In this document: piece by piece, positions 51,376 through 61,926 of the stretch
How positions within the stretch are numbered: position 1 is the first letter of the stretch
Layout of the letters: the number at the start of each line of letters is the position of its first letter
NCBI RefSeq assembly: GCF_000014805.1
Contig: NC_008570.1
Coordinates: forward strand, 4,636,001-4,700,000
Length of the DNA: 64,000 bases
Reading direction: 5' to 3'
Source of the DNA: Aeromonas hydrophila subsp. hydrophila ATCC 7966
Lineage (GTDB): Bacteria > Pseudomonadota > Gammaproteobacteria > Enterobacterales > Aeromonadaceae
Notes under the pieces: model-generated
Seen by the model: the letters and a program-made list of their open reading frames with translations, nothing else
Database searches by the model: none
Told to the model about the DNA's origin: nothing
Translations under genes and position numbers: made by a program

Positions 51376-52566
51376 ATGTCTAACGGATTCTATCGTCACC
51401 TGACCGAGCAGCTTGAGCAGGTGCAGGCTGAAGGGTTGTACAAGCAGGAGAGCGTCATCACCTCGGCCCAGCAGGCCCGGATTGCGGTGGGCGGCGAGCA
51501 GGTGCTGAACTTCTGTGCCAACAACTATCTGGGACTGGCCAACCACCCGGACCTGATTGCAGCGGCTCATCAGGGGCTGGACAGCCACGGCTTCGGCATG
51601 GCCTCGGTCCGTTTCATCTGCGGCACCCAGGATCAGCACAAGGAGCTGGAGCAGAAGATGTCTGCCTTCCTCGGCACCGAAGACACCATCCTCTACTCCT
51701 CCTGCTTCGATGCCAATGGCGGTCTGTTCGAAACCCTGTTCGGTGCCGAAGACGCCATCATCTCCGATGCTCTCAACCACGCCTCCATCATCGACGGGGT
51801 CCGGCTGTGCAAGGCCAAGCGCTATCGCTACGCCAACAACGACATGGCCGAGCTGGAAGCCCAGCTCAAGCAGGCTGACGCCGACGGCGCCCGCTTCAAG
51901 CTGATCGCCACCGACGGCGTCTTCTCCATGGATGGCGTCATTGCCGACCTCAAATCCATCTGCGATCTGGCCGACAAATACGACGCCCTGGTGATGGTGG
52001 ACGACTCCCACGCCGTCGGCTTCATCGGCGAGAACGGCCGCGGCACCCATGAATACTGTGGCGTGATGGACAGGGTCGACATCATCACCGGTACCCTGGG
52101 CAAGGCGCTCGGCGGTGCCTCCGGTGGCTACACCTCCGGCAAAAAGGAGGTGATCGACTGGTTGCGCCAGCGCTCCCGCCCCTATCTCTTCTCCAACTCG
52201 CTGGCCCCCTCCATCGTCGCCGCCACCATCAAGGTGATCGACATGCTGGCCGACGGGCATGCGCTGCGCTCCAGCCTCAAGGAGAACAGCCAATACTTCC
52301 GCGAGCGGATGAGCGCCGCCGGCTTCACCCTGGCCGGGGCTGATCACGCCATCATTCCGGTGATGCTGGGTGACGCCAAACTGGCCGCCGAGATGGCAAG
52401 CCGCATGCTGGCCGCCGGCATCTACGTGGTGGGCTTCTCCTTCCCGGTGGTGCCCAAGGGTCAGGCCCGCATCCGCACCCAGATGTCCGCCGCCCACACT
52501 CGTGAGCAGCTGGACAAGGCCATCGATGCCTTCATTCGCATCGGCCGCGAACTCGACATCATCTGA
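51376..52566 (+). CDS. kbl: 2-amino-3-ketobutyrate coenzyme A ligase (glycine C-acetyltransferase)
   Basis: 396 residues. PLP enzyme splitting 2-amino-3-oxobutanoate with CoA into glycine and acetyl-Co[46 protein letters not shown] and PLP-Lys in [17 protein letters not shown] 51376 follows AAGGA. tdh is 56 bases downstream, completing threonine degradation to glycine. Confidence 0.97.
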   Translation: MSNGFYRHLTEQLEQVQAEGLYKQESVITSAQQARIAVGGEQVLNFCANNYLGLANHPDLIAAAHQGLDSHGFGMASVRFICGTQDQHKELEQKMSAFLGTEDTILYSSCFDANGGLFETLFGAEDAIISDALNHASIIDGVRLCKAKRYRYANNDMAELEAQLKQADADGARFKLIATDGVFSMDGVIADLKSICDLADKYDALVMVDDSHAVGFIGENGRGTHEYCGVMDRVDIITGTLGKALGGASGGYTSGKKEVIDWLRQRSRPYLFSNSLAPSIVAATIKVIDMLADGHALRSSLKENSQYFRERMSAAGFTLAGADHAIIPVMLGDAKLAAEMASRMLAAGIYVVGFSFPVVPKGQARIRTQMSAAHTREQLDKAIDAFIRIGRELDII

Positions 52567-52622
52567 TTTGAATCAAGGGGCCTGGCGCCCCTTCTTTCTG
52601 CATTCATCGTGAAGGAACAACC

Positions 52623-53651
52623 ATGAAAGCGCTCTCCAAACTGCACAAAGAAGTCGGCATCTGGATGACGGACGTACCGGCCCCCGAACTCGGCCACAAC
52701 GACCTGCTGATCAAGATCCGCAAGACCGCCATCTGTGGCACCGACATCCATATCTACAACTGGGACGAGTGGTCACAGAAGACCATCCCGGTGCCCATGG
52801 TGGTCGGCCACGAATACGTCGGGGAAGTGGTCGCCATCGGCCAGGAAGTGCGCGGCTTCGCGGTTGGAGACCGGGTATCCGGTGAAGGCCACATCACCTG
52901 TGGTCACTGCCGCAATTGCCGTGCCGGCCGCACCCACCTGTGCCGCAATACCATAGGTGTCGGCGTCAACCGCCCCGGCGCCTTCGCCGAGTATCTGGTG
53001 ATCCCGGCCTTCAACGCCTTCAAGCTGCCGGACAACGTCCCCGATGAACTGGCCGCCATCTTCGATCCGTTCGGCAACGCGGTGCACACCGCCCTCTCCT
53101 TCGACCTGGTCGGTGAAGACGTGCTGATCACCGGCGCCGGCCCCATCGGCATCATGGCCGCCGCCGTCTGCCGCCACGTGGGTGCCCGCCACGTGGTGAT
53201 CACCGACGTCAACGAATACCGGCTCGAGCTGGCCCGCAAGATGGGCGCCACCCGCGCCGTCAACGTGACCAAGGAACAGCTCAGCGGCGTGATGAGCGAA
53301 CTCGGCATGACCGAAGGGTTCGACGTGGGGCTGGAGATGTCCGGCGTGCCCAGCGCCTTCCAGGACATGATCGACAAGATGAACCACGGCGGCAAAATCG
53401 CCATGCTCGGCATCCCCCCCGCTACCATGGCCATCGACTGGGGCAAGGTGATCTTCAAGGGACTGTTTATCAAAGGGATCTACGGTCGTGAGATGTTCGA
53501 GACCTGGTACAAGATGGCCAGCCTGATCCAGTCCGGGCTGGATCTCTCCCCCATCATCACCCATCGCTTCCACATCGACGACTTCCAGCAAGGGTTCGAT
53601 GCCATGCGCTCAGGCCAGTCCGGCAAGGTGATCCTCAGCTGGGACAAATAA
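52623..53651 (+). CDS. tdh: L-threonine 3-dehydrogenase
   Basis: 342 residues (E. coli 341). Zinc alcohol-dehydrogenase type: catalytic zinc Cys38 in [16 protein letters not shown], structural zinc [17 protein letters not shown]-binding [13 protein letters not shown]. Oxidises threonine to 2-amino-3-oxobutanoate, the Kbl substrate. ATG follows GAAGGA. Confidence 0.97.
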   Translation: MKALSKLHKEVGIWMTDVPAPELGHNDLLIKIRKTAICGTDIHIYNWDEWSQKTIPVPMVVGHEYVGEVVAIGQEVRGFAVGDRVSGEGHITCGHCRNCRAGRTHLCRNTIGVGVNRPGAFAEYLVIPAFNAFKLPDNVPDELAAIFDPFGNAVHTALSFDLVGEDVLITGAGPIGIMAAAVCRHVGARHVVITDVNEYRLELARKMGATRAVNVTKEQLSGVMSELGMTEGFDVGLEMSGVPSAFQDMIDKMNHGGKIAMLGIPPATMAIDWGKVIFKGLFIKGIYGREMFETWYKMASLIQSGLDLSPIITHRFHIDDFQQGFDAMRSGQSGKVILSWDK

Positions 53652-53674
53652 GCCTTTCGTCCCGCCCATGAGAT

Positions 53675-53705
53675 GAAACCCGGTGAAAACCGGGTTTCTT
53701 TTTTT
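53675..53705 (+). terminator. Terminator after kbl-tdh
   Basis: GAAACCCGGT-GAAA-ACCGGGTTTC (53675-53698) followed by seven T. Confidence 0.93.
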
Positions 53706-53781
53706 CGGGCCAGCCTCGCCAGTTTGTGATCTGACGAAGAAACTTTGCACGCAGAGTGCTTAACACTTCACACACAAGCGT

Positions 53782-53810
53782 TTAAATGGCTGTAACTATT
53801 CGGTTATAAT
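53782..53810 (+). promoter_or_regulatory. Probable promoter of the cytochrome c5 gene
   Basis: TTAAAT (53782) and a perfect TATAAT (53805-53810) are 17 bases apart, 42 bases before the start codon. Confidence 0.55.
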
Positions 53811-53851
53811 CCAGTCGTTTTCTAGGGATAATAAAAGCCTGCTGGGAGTAC

Positions 53852-54307
53852 ATGAGCGTGTTGAAAAAACTGAGCTATTTGCTGGCGGTCGGGATGACGG
53901 CCGCCAGTTTGTCCGGTGTGGTGCTTGCTGCCGATGATATGTCACCGGAGGCAATTGCCGAGCGGATCAAGCCTGTCGGTCAAGTCTATACCGCCAAGGA
54001 TCTGGAAGGGATTGCGACCGCAGGCGCAGCCCCTGCGGCGACAGCGGCATCTGGTCCGCGCGACGGCGAAGCCGTGTTCAAGGGCGCCTGCTTCGCCTGC
54101 CACGATGCCGGCATCGCCGGTGCACCCAAGCGTGGCGACAAGGCCGCCTGGGAACCACGTATCGCCCAAGGCATTGAAACACTTAAGAAACACGCCATTG
54201 CCGGCTTCGCAGGCAAGACCGGTGTGATGCCGCCACGAGGAACTTGCGCCACCTGTAGCGATGAAGAGATCGAAAACGCCATTCACTACATGATCGACAA
54301 GCTCTAA
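53852..54307 (+). CDS. Cytochrome c5 family protein
   Basis: 151 residues. Signal peptide 1-26 (LSGVVLA-AD), an Ala-rich linker, then a class I cytochrome c domain with haem site CFACHDAG, AWEPRIAQGIETLKKHAIAGF, axial Met in VMPPRGTCATCSDEEI with the extra Cys pair (C-A-T-C) typical of c5 proteins. A small periplasmic electron carrier. ATG 53852 with GGGAG upstream. Single-gene unit between two hairpins. Confidence 0.93.
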   Translation: MSVLKKLSYLLAVGMTAASLSGVVLAADDMSPEAIAERIKPVGQVYTAKDLEGIATAGAAPAATAASGPRDGEAVFKGACFACHDAGIAGAPKRGDKAAWEPRIAQGIETLKKHAIAGFAGKTGVMPPRGTCATCSDEEIENAIHYMIDKL

Positions 54308-54312
54308 GTGTT

Positions 54313-54345
54313 TGAAAGGGCCGCATTTGCGGCCCTTTCAATCTG
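54313..54345 (+). terminator. Hairpin after cytochrome c5 gene
   Basis: TGAAAGGGCCGC-ATTT-GCGGCCCTTTCA (54313-54340), a 12-bp stem with little T-run after it. Confidence 0.7.
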
Positions 54346-54392
54346 ATGACTTCCGGCTACTCTTTGTAGGGTAGGCAAACCGGGAGTTACTC

Positions 54393-56678
54393 ATGTCAGC
54401 GCAACCAATAGCACCCCATTACTCGACTCCCTTGCTGGCGTTGGTCTCCGCTATTATGGATTTCCCCGCCCCCTCCGCCGCTACTTCCAAAGATTACGAC
54501 ACCCTGATCCAGCAGCTGAACCAGCTCTGCCCGCTGCAGCATTTCGGCATGCTCGGCTTGTCGGAAGCCGGCCTGCAGTGGGTATGCGAATACCAGATCT
54601 CCGACAGCTTCAAGTTGCAGCTGGGGCTGGAAGAGTCGCGCATCACCGATCAACTGACCCAGCTCGATGAAGCCGATGGCTGGTGCTCGCTGCCGGTCGA
54701 GCATGGTCAGGTCCAGTGGCTGCTGGCATGCTGCCAGCCCAAGGAACTGCCAACCCTGCGCCTGTTGCTGGAGTGCCTGGCCAAGCGGTTGAACGAGACC
54801 CAGGCAGGCTCCCAGCTATCGGAGCTGGCCTCACCGCTGATCCGCAAAGACCCTGACTGGCAGAAGAAGATCGAGAGCATCAACCGCATCATCCGGCTGG
54901 CCAACACCTTGCCCAGTCAGGCGCTGTTCTCCCAGCTCGAGGCAGTCCTGCGCCAGATGCTGGCCATTCAGGACATGCTGCTGGTGCGCATCGACAGCCA
55001 CCGGCTCGAGAAGATCTATCCGGAGCAGCCTCCCCACAGCGACGAGTTCATCACCGGGCTGTGCCACAGCACCAACAACATGGAACAGCACAAGGAGCAG
55101 CTCTACTGGTACAGCCAACCGCTGCGCCTTCAGCAGCAGTATTTCGCCCACTTTCTCATCAGCCTGCAGCACCCACTGGAAACCGATGATCGACTGTTTC
55201 TCGACTTCCTGCGCAGCCAGCTCACCCTGCTGCTGGAGCTGAGGCGGATCCGCCAGCAGCTGCACGACATCAACTCGGAAGATTCCATCAACCAGCGCCT
55301 GCAGCAGTTGCGTCAGACCAACCTCAGGCTACAAAAGCAGCTCAAGCAGCATCAGGAGCTGGAACGCCGGCTGCAGTTCGACGCCCTGCACGATCCGCTG
55401 ACTCAGCTGCCCAACCGTGCCCTGCTGATGAATCACCTCAACCATGCCATGACCCACTTTCACCGCTACAAGTCGCCCGGGTTTTCGCTGATCTTCATCG
55501 ATGTGGACCATTTCAAGCAGGTCAACGACACCCTGGGCCACAGCGCCGGTGACCAACTGCTCAAGGAGATGAGCCGCCGTCTGCAGACCTGCATTCGGCA
55601 GAACGACATGGTGGCCAGGCTGGGCGGGGATGAATTCGTCATCTATCTGGACAACAGCAAGACCGAAGAGGATATCAGCCCGGTTCTCAACCGCATCATC
55701 AGCCGCCTCTCCTACCCTTTTCGACTGATGGGCAACGAGCTGGGTATCACGGTCAGTCTGGGGGTGGCCAGCGTATCGGAACAGACCTCCGACATCAGCC
55801 AGCTGCTTCATCAGGCCGACTTGGCCATGTACCAGGCCAAACGCAACGGCCGCAGTCGCATCGTCAGCTATTCGGAAGAGTGCTCGGTCCAGACCTGGGC
55901 CTCGCCGGAAGAGATGTTGGCAAGAGCGCTGCGTGAAGGGCGCATCGTCCCCTATTTTCAGCCGGTGATCCGGCTCAAGGACAGCCGGCTGACCGGGCTG
56001 GAGGTGATGGCCCGCTGGATCACCGAAGAGGGGGTGCTCAAGGACGCGTTCGACTTTATCCCGCTGGCGGAGCAGTGCGGTCTGATTCAGGAGCTGGACT
56101 ACCAGATCCTGAGCCACACCTGCCAACAATTGAAGGAGTGGCTGCCGCTGTCAGGCCAGAGCAAGTTCAAGGTGGCCATTAACTTGTCCGGCAAGCATCT
56201 GGTCAGTCATGAGCAGATCATGAAGTTGGTTGAAATCATCGAATCCGAGGGGATAGCCCCCGGTTATCTGATCTTCGAGTTCAATGAGCGGGAGCTGTCA
56301 CGGCAGGATTCCGATGCCCTCACCTCGTTGCACGAACTGAGAGCCAAGGGTATCCAGATCAGTCTGGATGACTTTGGGACCGGGTTTTCGTCCCTCAACG
56401 CCCTGTTCCACTTTCCGGTGGACTACATCAAGGTGGATGACAGCTTCACTCATCGCATGCTGCAGTCACCCAAGGATCTCGCCCTCATCCGAGCCATGCG
56501 CGACATCTGCCAGGATCTGGACTTCACCTTGGTGGTGGAGGGCATCGAAAACCAGCAGCAACTGCAGAAACTGATCGATCTGGGCTGCTTGATGGGCCAG
56601 GGGCGCTATATCTCGCCGCCCATGCCCGGAGCCGATATCACGCCCCTACTCACCCAGACCAAGAGCGAGCGTGGCTAA
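54393..56678 (+). CDS. GGDEF-EAL domain protein (cyclic di-GMP turnover)
   Basis: 761 residues, no clear membrane segment. N-terminal 320 residues are uncharacterised, ending in a coiled coil (LQQLRQTNLRLQKQLKQHQELERRL). GGDEF domain with intact ARLGGDEF and inhibitory-site RQND. EAL domain: the signature is EVM in TGLEVMARW, but the catalytic Glu, NLSGKH, DDFGTG, KVDDSF and QGRYISPPM are kept; the second Glu motif reads FEFNEREL instead of ELTES. Phosphodiesterase activity may thus be altered. It starts 85 bases after cytochrome c5, separated by a hairpin. Confidence 0.93.
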   Translation: MSAQPIAPHYSTPLLALVSAIMDFPAPSAATSKDYDTLIQQLNQLCPLQHFGMLGLSEAGLQWVCEYQISDSFKLQLGLEESRITDQLTQLDEADGWCSLPVEHGQVQWLLACCQPKELPTLRLLLECLAKRLNETQAGSQLSELASPLIRKDPDWQKKIESINRIIRLANTLPSQALFSQLEAVLRQMLAIQDMLLVRIDSHRLEKIYPEQPPHSDEFITGLCHSTNNMEQHKEQLYWYSQPLRLQQQYFAHFLISLQHPLETDDRLFLDFLRSQLTLLLELRRIRQQLHDINSEDSINQRLQQLRQTNLRLQKQLKQHQELERRLQFDALHDPLTQLPNRALLMNHLNHAMTHFHRYKSPGFSLIFIDVDHFKQVNDTLGHSAGDQLLKEMSRRLQTCIRQNDMVARLGGDEFVIYLDNSKTEEDISPVLNRIISRLSYPFRLMGNELGITVSLGVASVSEQTSDISQLLHQADLAMYQAKRNGRSRIVSYSEECSVQTWASPEEMLARALREGRIVPYFQPVIRLKDSRLTGLEVMARWITEEGVLKDAFDFIPLAEQCGLIQELDYQILSHTCQQLKEWLPLSGQSKFKVAINLSGKHLVSHEQIMKLVEIIESEGIAPGYLIFEFNERELSRQDSDALTSLHELRAKGIQISLDDFGTGFSSLNALFHFPVDYIKVDDSFTHRMLQSPKDLALIRAMRDICQDLDFTLVVEGIENQQQLQKLIDLGCLMGQGRYISPPMPGADITPLLTQTKSERG

Positions 56679-56685
56679 CCGCCAC

Positions 56686-58698
56686 TCAATCCTTCTTGAA
56701 CAGCGCTCTCAGGTTGGCGACCCCGACCTGCCCCTTCTGTTGGCGCTCCTCGGCCGTCACCTTCTTCTGGTTTTCCCACTCCAGATCGTCCTGCGGCAGT
56801 TCCAGCAGGAAGCGACTCGGCTCCGGCCGCACCGACTCGCCGTACTGGCGCCGCTCCTTACAGAGGGTAAAAGTCAGTTCGGTCTGGGCCCGGGTGATAC
56901 CCACATAGGCAAGGCGCCGCTCCTCCTCCACGTTGTCCTCGTCGATGCTGGTCTGGTGGGGCAGCAGGCCCTCCTCCATGCCCACCATGTAGACGTAGGG
57001 AAACTCCAGCCCCTTGGAGGCGTGCAGGGTCATCAGCTGCACTTGGTCAGCCTCGTCCTCCCCCTCGTTGCGCTCCATCATGTCACGCAAGGTGAGCCGG
57101 GTAACCACCTGAGCCAGCGTCATCGCTTCCTCCAGCTCATCTCCCTCCAGCATCTCGGTGATCCAGCGGTAAAGGGTGGAGACGTTCTGCATCCGCATCT
57201 CTGCCGCCTTCGGGCTGGGAGAGGTCTCGTAGAGCCACTCCTCGTAGTGGATCTCCTTGATCATGTCCCGCACCGCCTCCACCGGATTGCCGCGCAGCGC
57301 CTGATCGCCGAGCCGCACCAGCCAGTTGGTGAAGGCCTGCAGGGCGGATAGACCACGCCCGGAGAGATGTTGCTCCAGCCCCAGCTCGAAGCTGGCAGCA
57401 AACAGGCTCTTGCCGCGCTGGTTGGCATACTGTCCCAGTTTTTCGAGGGTAGTGGGACCTATCTCGCGGCGCGGCAGGTTGACCACCCGCAGGAAGGCGG
57501 TGTCCTCGTCCGGGTTAACCAGCAGCTTGAGGTAGGCCATGATGTCCTTGATCTCGGTGCGGGAGAAAAACGAGGTGCCCCCGGAGATACGGTAGGGAAT
57601 ACGGTTGGTCATCAGCGCCTTCTCGAAGATGCGCGACTGATGGTTGCCCCGATAGAGGATGGCGTAATCCTTGAACCGGGTGCGGTTCATGAACTTGTGG
57701 CCCATCAGCTCGGCGGCGATACGCTCCGCCTCGTGCTCCTCATTCTTGGCAAACAGCACCTTGAGCTTCACCCCTTCATCAAGCTCGGAGAAGAGCGCCT
57801 TGTCATAGACGTGGGGGTTGTTGGCGATCAGGATGTTGGCGCACTTGAGGATGCGCTTCTTGGAACGGTAGTTCTGCTCCAGCTTAATGAGTTTGAGGCT
57901 GGGAAAATCCTCGTTCAGCAGCACCAGGTTCTGCGGCTTGGCACCGCGCCAGGAGTAAATGGACTGGTCATCGTCTCCCACCACGGTAAAACGGGCCCGC
58001 TCGCCGACAATCTGCTTCACCAGCTCGTACTGGCTGGTGTTGGTGTCCTGATATTCGTCGACCAGCAGATAACGGATCTTGTTCTGCCAGCGGGTACGCA
58101 CCTCCTCGTTACTCTTGAGCAACAGGGTCGGCATCACGATGAGATCGTCAAAATCCAGCGCGTTGTAGGCCACCATCTGACGGTGATAGCGTTCATAGAG
58201 CTGGGCCAGCAACACTTCCTCCGGGCCGCGGGCGATGCGCATGGCGCGAGCCGGCAGGATGAGGTCGTTCTTCCAGTTGGAGATCTGGCTGATGAGGGCC
58301 GAGAGCTTGTCCTTGTCGTTATCGAGCTCCGCCTCGGTCAGCTCTTTCAGCAGCGCCAGCTGATCGGTATCGTCAAACAGGGAAAAATTGGCCTTGAGGT
58401 TCAGGCTCTTGTGCTCGCGGCGGATGACCTCGAGCCCCAAAGTGTGGAAGGTGGAGACCATCAGCCCCCGTGCCTCCTTGCGACCCAGAGTCTGGCCGAC
58501 CCGCTCTTTCATCTCTCTCGCGGCCTTGTTGGTAAAGGTCACGGCGGCGATGTTGCGCGCGTTGTAGCCACACTGCTGTACCAGATAGGCAATCTTGTTG
58601 GTGATGACGCGGGTCTTGCCCGATCCGGCCCCCGCCAGCACCAGGCAAGGGCCGGAGACAAACTTGACCGCTTCGTTCTGATTGGGGTTGAGCTTCAT
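56686..58698 (-). CDS. rep: ATP-dependent DNA helicase Rep
   Basis: 670 residues (E. coli 673). UvrD-family 3'-5' helicase that clears proteins ahead of replication forks. [32 protein letters not shown] (Q motif and Walker A), [40 protein letters not shown], and VGITRA. The C-terminus [10 protein letters not shown] is the Rep-type end. ATG 58698 matches E. coli Rep; the 25 extra upstream codons overlap the promoter shared with csdA. Confidence 0.97.
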   Translation of the reverse strand: MKLNPNQNEAVKFVSGPCLVLAGAGSGKTRVITNKIAYLVQQCGYNARNIAAVTFTNKAAREMKERVGQTLGRKEARGLMVSTFHTLGLEVIRREHKSLNLKANFSLFDDTDQLALLKELTEAELDNDKDKLSALISQISNWKNDLILPARAMRIARGPEEVLLAQLYERYHRQMVAYNALDFDDLIVMPTLLLKSNEEVRTRWQNKIRYLLVDEYQDTNTSQYELVKQIVGERARFTVVGDDDQSIYSWRGAKPQNLVLLNEDFPSLKLIKLEQNYRSKKRILKCANILIANNPHVYDKALFSELDEGVKLKVLFAKNEEHEAERIAAELMGHKFMNRTRFKDYAILYRGNHQSRIFEKALMTNRIPYRISGGTSFFSRTEIKDIMAYLKLLVNPDEDTAFLRVVNLPRREIGPTTLEKLGQYANQRGKSLFAASFELGLEQHLSGRGLSALQAFTNWLVRLGDQALRGNPVEAVRDMIKEIHYEEWLYETSPSPKAAEMRMQNVSTLYRWITEMLEGDELEEAMTLAQVVTRLTLRDMMERNEGEDEADQVQLMTLHASKGLEFPYVYMVGMEEGLLPHQTSIDEDNVEEERRLAYVGITRAQTELTFTLCKERRQYGESVRPEPSRFLLELPQDDLEWENQKKVTAEERQQKGQVGVANLRALFKKD

Positions 58699-58850
58699 GG
58701 GCCGGATCTCTTGGCTTATGATGAGGGGCGGCATTGTAACAGAGATCCCGCAGGCAGCCGAAACCGCAGGCAATATCCCGCCACTGCGCCTTGTGTTTGG
58801 CCGCCATTTTCCGGATCATGGCCGACTTTTCCAGATGATATGAGGGGAGC

Positions 58851-60071
58851 ATGAACCAGCAACAGCACGCTCGGCTGCGCAGCCAGTTTCCGGCCTTGGC
58901 GCAAGAGGTCAACGGCCACCCTCTGATCTATCTGGACAACGCCGCCACTACCCAGAAGCCCCAGGTGGTACTGGATGCCATCGCACATTACTACAGCGCC
59001 GACAACGCCAACGTACACCGCGCCGCCCATGCCCTGAGCGGCCGCGCCACCCGTGCCTTCGAGGCCGCCCGCGAGACGGTTGCCCGCTTTATCAATGCGC
59101 CTCACAGTCGCGAGGTGATCTGGACCCGTGGCACTACTGAGGCGATCAATCTGGTGGCCCAGAGCTGGGGCATGAGCGAGCTCAAGGCGGGAGACGAGAT
59201 AGTGCTCAGCACCCTGGAGCACCACGCCAACATCGTCCCCTGGCAGCTGATTGCCCAGCGTACCGGCGCCGTGATCCGGGTCATCCCCCTCGATGAACGG
59301 GGCGATCTCGATCTGGCGGCCTATCACGCCATGCTGGAGCCACGCACCCGGCTGGTGAGCGTGGCCCACGTCTCCAATGCCCTTGGCACCGTCAATCCAG
59401 TCAAAGAGATGGTGGCGGCGGCCAAGGCGGTCGGGGCCCTGACCCTGATCGACGGGGCCCAGGCGGTGGCTCATCTCGAGGTGGATGTACAGGCCATCGG
59501 CTGCGACTTCTACGCATTCTCCGGCCACAAGCTCTATGGCCCGACCGGGATCGGCGTGCTGTGGGGCCGCACCGAACTGCTGGAGCGGATGCCACCCTGG
59601 CAAGCGGGGGGCGAGATGATCGACAGAGTCAGCTTCGCCGGCACCACCTTCAACACCCTGCCTTTCAAGTTTGAAGCCGGCACTCCCCATATTGCCGGCG
59701 CCATCGGCCTCGCCGCTGCCATCGACTTTGTGATGGAGCAGGACAAGGATTCATTGGCCAGCCATGAAGCGGCGCTGACCAACTATCTGGTTGCCGGACT
59801 GCAACAGGTGCCGGGGCTACGCTTGGTCGGCGAACCTCGCCAGCGCGCCGGCGCCGTCTCCTTCCTGCTGGAGGATATCCACCCGCAGGACGCCGCCACC
59901 CTGCTCGACATGCAGGGGATCGCGCTGCGGGTCGGCCATCACTGCGCCATGCCGCTGATGGAATCGCTCGGTATCGGCGGTACCCTGCGCGCCTCGCTGG
60001 CCTGCTACAACAATCGGGACGATGTCGACGCCCTGCTGGCCGCCCTGCACAAACTCAGTGACTTCTTCTAA
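58851..60071 (+). CDS. csdA: Cysteine desulfurase CsdA
   Basis: 406 residues. Group II PLP desulfurase: YLDNAATTQKP, NVHRAAHALSGRAT, PLP-Lys in AFSGHKLYGPTG, catalytic Cys365 in VGHHCAMPLM. It mobilises sulfur from cysteine and passes it to CsdE, encoded 13 bases downstream. Close to SufS, but a SufE/CsdE-type partner follows directly, and tcdA is next, as in the E. coli csd locus. Confidence 0.94.
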   Translation: MNQQQHARLRSQFPALAQEVNGHPLIYLDNAATTQKPQVVLDAIAHYYSADNANVHRAAHALSGRATRAFEAARETVARFINAPHSREVIWTRGTTEAINLVAQSWGMSELKAGDEIVLSTLEHHANIVPWQLIAQRTGAVIRVIPLDERGDLDLAAYHAMLEPRTRLVSVAHVSNALGTVNPVKEMVAAAKAVGALTLIDGAQAVAHLEVDVQAIGCDFYAFSGHKLYGPTGIGVLWGRTELLERMPPWQAGGEMIDRVSFAGTTFNTLPFKFEAGTPHIAGAIGLAAAIDFVMEQDKDSLASHEAALTNYLVAGLQQVPGLRLVGEPRQRAGAVSFLLEDIHPQDAATLLDMQGIALRVGHHCAMPLMESLGIGGTLRASLACYNNRDDVDALLAALHKLSDFF

Positions 60072-60084
60072 GGCAGACAATCCA

Positions 60085-60519
60085 ATGAACAGCCTCACAA
60101 CCTATACCCGAATAGGCGTTGAGCCCGACGCAAATAGCATCCGTCAGCAATTTGCGGCAGCAAACGGCTGGGAGAACCAGTACCGGCTCATTATCCAGCT
60201 CGGCAAGCAGCTGCCTGCACTGCCCGGCGAATGGCAGCAGGAGGCATTTCGCCTCAAGGGATGTGAAAGCCAGGCCTGGCTGAAAGGGGAGAAAGGCGAG
60301 GATGGTAACTGGCACTTTGCCTGCGATTCCGATGCCCGCATCGTGCGCGGCCTTATCGTCATCGTGCTGGCGGCGCTCAACCACCAACCCGCAGCAGCGA
60401 TCCAGTCCTTCGACATGGAGAGCTATTTCAGCGAACTGGGACTTGAGAAACACTTGAGCCCGTCACGGGGCAACGGGCTCAGAGCTATCGTGTTGGCAAT
60501 CCGGGGGCAGGCCGTCTAA
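60085..60519 (+). CDS. csdE: Sulfur acceptor protein CsdE
   Basis: 144 residues. SufE fold; acceptor Cys60 in RLKGCESQAWL (Cys61 in E. coli CsdE). The tail FSELGLEKHLSPSRGNGLRAIV is conserved in the family. ATG 60085 follows AAGGC; a frame open from 60022 lies in the wrong frame of csdA. It receives persulfide sulfur from CsdA and can hand it to TcdA/CsdL. Convergent with tcdA, 17 bases apart. Confidence 0.93.
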   Translation: MNSLTTYTRIGVEPDANSIRQQFAAANGWENQYRLIIQLGKQLPALPGEWQQEAFRLKGCESQAWLKGEKGEDGNWHFACDSDARIVRGLIVIVLAALNHQPAAAIQSFDMESYFSELGLEKHLSPSRGNGLRAIVLAIRGQAV

Positions 60520-60536
60520 CCCGCCTTGTCGGTCGA

Positions 60537-61373
60537 TTAGGCTTCGCCAATCGACCCTGCTTCTTCATTCCCGGCCTCTTTCTCGGCACGGGCTCCCCGC
60601 TCGGCAATCTTCTTCAATACCCGGGAAGCCGCGACCAAGCCAAAGGTAGCCGTCACCGGCGTTACGGCTCCGAAGCCGGAGGCACAATCCATCTTCATAT
60701 TGCCGTCGCTGGCCGCCTTGGCCTGGCAGGTGCCGCCATTGCCATCCGGATAACTCAGCTGCTCGGTTGAGAAGACACACTCCACCCCGAATTTGCGCGC
60801 CGGATTCTTGCTGAAGTTGTGCAGTCGGCGCAGGTCGGAGCGCACCTTGGCGGCCAGCGGATCCTGAATAGTCTTGGCAAGATCCGCCACGGTGATCTGG
60901 GTCGGGTCCATCTGCCCGCCGGCACCACCCGCCACGATCACCGGGATCTTGTTGCGCTTGCAGAAGGCAATCAGCGCCACCTTGGCCTTGACCGAGTCGA
61001 TGGCATCCACCACATAGTCAAACTCCCGCTTGATGTGCTCGGCCAGGTTGTCGGCGGTGACGAAATCATCCACCTCGATCACCTCGCAATCTGGATTGAT
61101 GGCACGGATGCGCTCGGCCATCACCTCCGTCTTGAGACGACCGACCGTGCCCTGCATGGCATGGATCTGGCGATTGGTGTTGGTGATGCAGATGTCATCC
61201 ATGTCGATCAGGGTGATCTGGTTGATGCCGGCCCGAGCCAGCGCCTCGGCCGCCCAGGAGCCGACGCCACCTATCCCGACCACACAGACTTTCGCCTGGC
61301 TGAAGGAGCGCAGCGCACTCTGACCATAAAGACGGGCAATGCCCCCGAATCGCTGTAGATACTCTGCTTTCAT
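60537..61373 (-). CDS. tcdA: tRNA threonylcarbamoyladenosine dehydratase TcdA (CsdL)
   Basis: 278 residues. E1-like fold: VVGIGGVGSWAAEALARAG (ATP binding), DMDDICITNTNRQ, CEVIEVDDFVT, VDAIDSVKAKVALI and AGGAGGQMDPTQI. It cyclises t6A37 to ct6A in tRNA with ATP and works with the CsdA-CsdE system. ATG 61373 (MKAEYLQRFGG) has AAGG five bases before it. Convergent with csdE; the genes end 17 bases apart. Confidence 0.96.
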   Translation of the reverse strand: MKAEYLQRFGGIARLYGQSALRSFSQAKVCVVGIGGVGSWAAEALARAGINQITLIDMDDICITNTNRQIHAMQGTVGRLKTEVMAERIRAINPDCEVIEVDDFVTADNLAEHIKREFDYVVDAIDSVKAKVALIAFCKRNKIPVIVAGGAGGQMDPTQITVADLAKTIQDPLAAKVRSDLRRLHNFSKNPARKFGVECVFSTEQLSYPDGNGGTCQAKAASDGNMKMDCASGFGAVTPVTATFGLVAASRVLKKIAERGARAEKEAGNEEAGSIGEA

Positions 61374-61482
61374 ACCACCACCTTGCTTGAGGGCGGCCAT
61401 TATAGCGGCAACCTCTCTCAGGGGCGATGATCGGATGATGGCGGTGTTGATGTGAGGGAAAATGCGTGCGGTATCGGAAACG

Positions 61483-61511
61483 AAAAAAAGCCCAGTCTTT
61501 CGACTGGGCTT
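61483..61511 (-). terminator. Terminator of the rRNA operon
   Basis: AAGCCCAGTC-TTTC-GACTGGGCTT (61488-61511), followed on the minus strand by seven T. Located just beyond tRNA-Asp. Confidence 0.93.
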
Positions 61512-61519
61512 CTTGTTAG

Positions 61520-61596
61520 TGGCGGAGCGGACGGGACTCGAACCCGCGACCCCCGGCGTGACAGGCCGGTATTCTAACCGACTGAACTACCGCTCC
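61520..61596 (-). tRNA. tRNA-Asp (anticodon GTC)
   Basis: 77 nucleotides with encoded CCA. Minus-strand sequence begins GGAGCGGTAGTTCAGTCGG, has the anticodon arm CCGGCCTGTCACGCCGG and T-arm GGGTTCGAGTCCC. Nearly identical to E. coli tRNA-Asp. Last gene of the rRNA operon. Confidence 0.98.
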
Positions 61597-61693
61597 GCTG
61601 TCTGGTTAGCTTTTTGCTAAATTGTCTGCCGCTTCATTGAGGTGTCATCCTCGCAGCCAGTAATGTGATTCTTCACATCACTGTTTGATTGGG

Positions 61694-61811
61694 TGCCTGG
61701 CAGTGTCCTACTCTCGCATGGCGAATGCCACACTACCATCGGCGCTACCGCGTTTCACTTCTGAGTTCGGCAAGGGATCAGGTGGTTCCACGGCGCTATG
61801 GCCGCCAGGCA
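61694..61811 (-). rRNA. rrf: 5S ribosomal RNA
   Basis: About 118 nucleotides. Ends are the pairing TGCCTGGCGG...CTGCCAGGCA; internal CCGAACTCAGAAGTGAAACG and GCGAGAGTAGGACACTGCC are universal gammaproteobacterial 5S segments. It lies 97 bases before tRNA-Asp. Confidence 0.97.
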
Positions 61812-61926
61812 AATTCTTCAATCTTAGAAAGCTGACGTGAATAACGAACTGCCTGTTGGCGTCGCTATCACTGAATTAGTAGTTCGTTCATTCGCTACAA
61901 GGCCCAGAACACTTCTTGGGTGTTGT

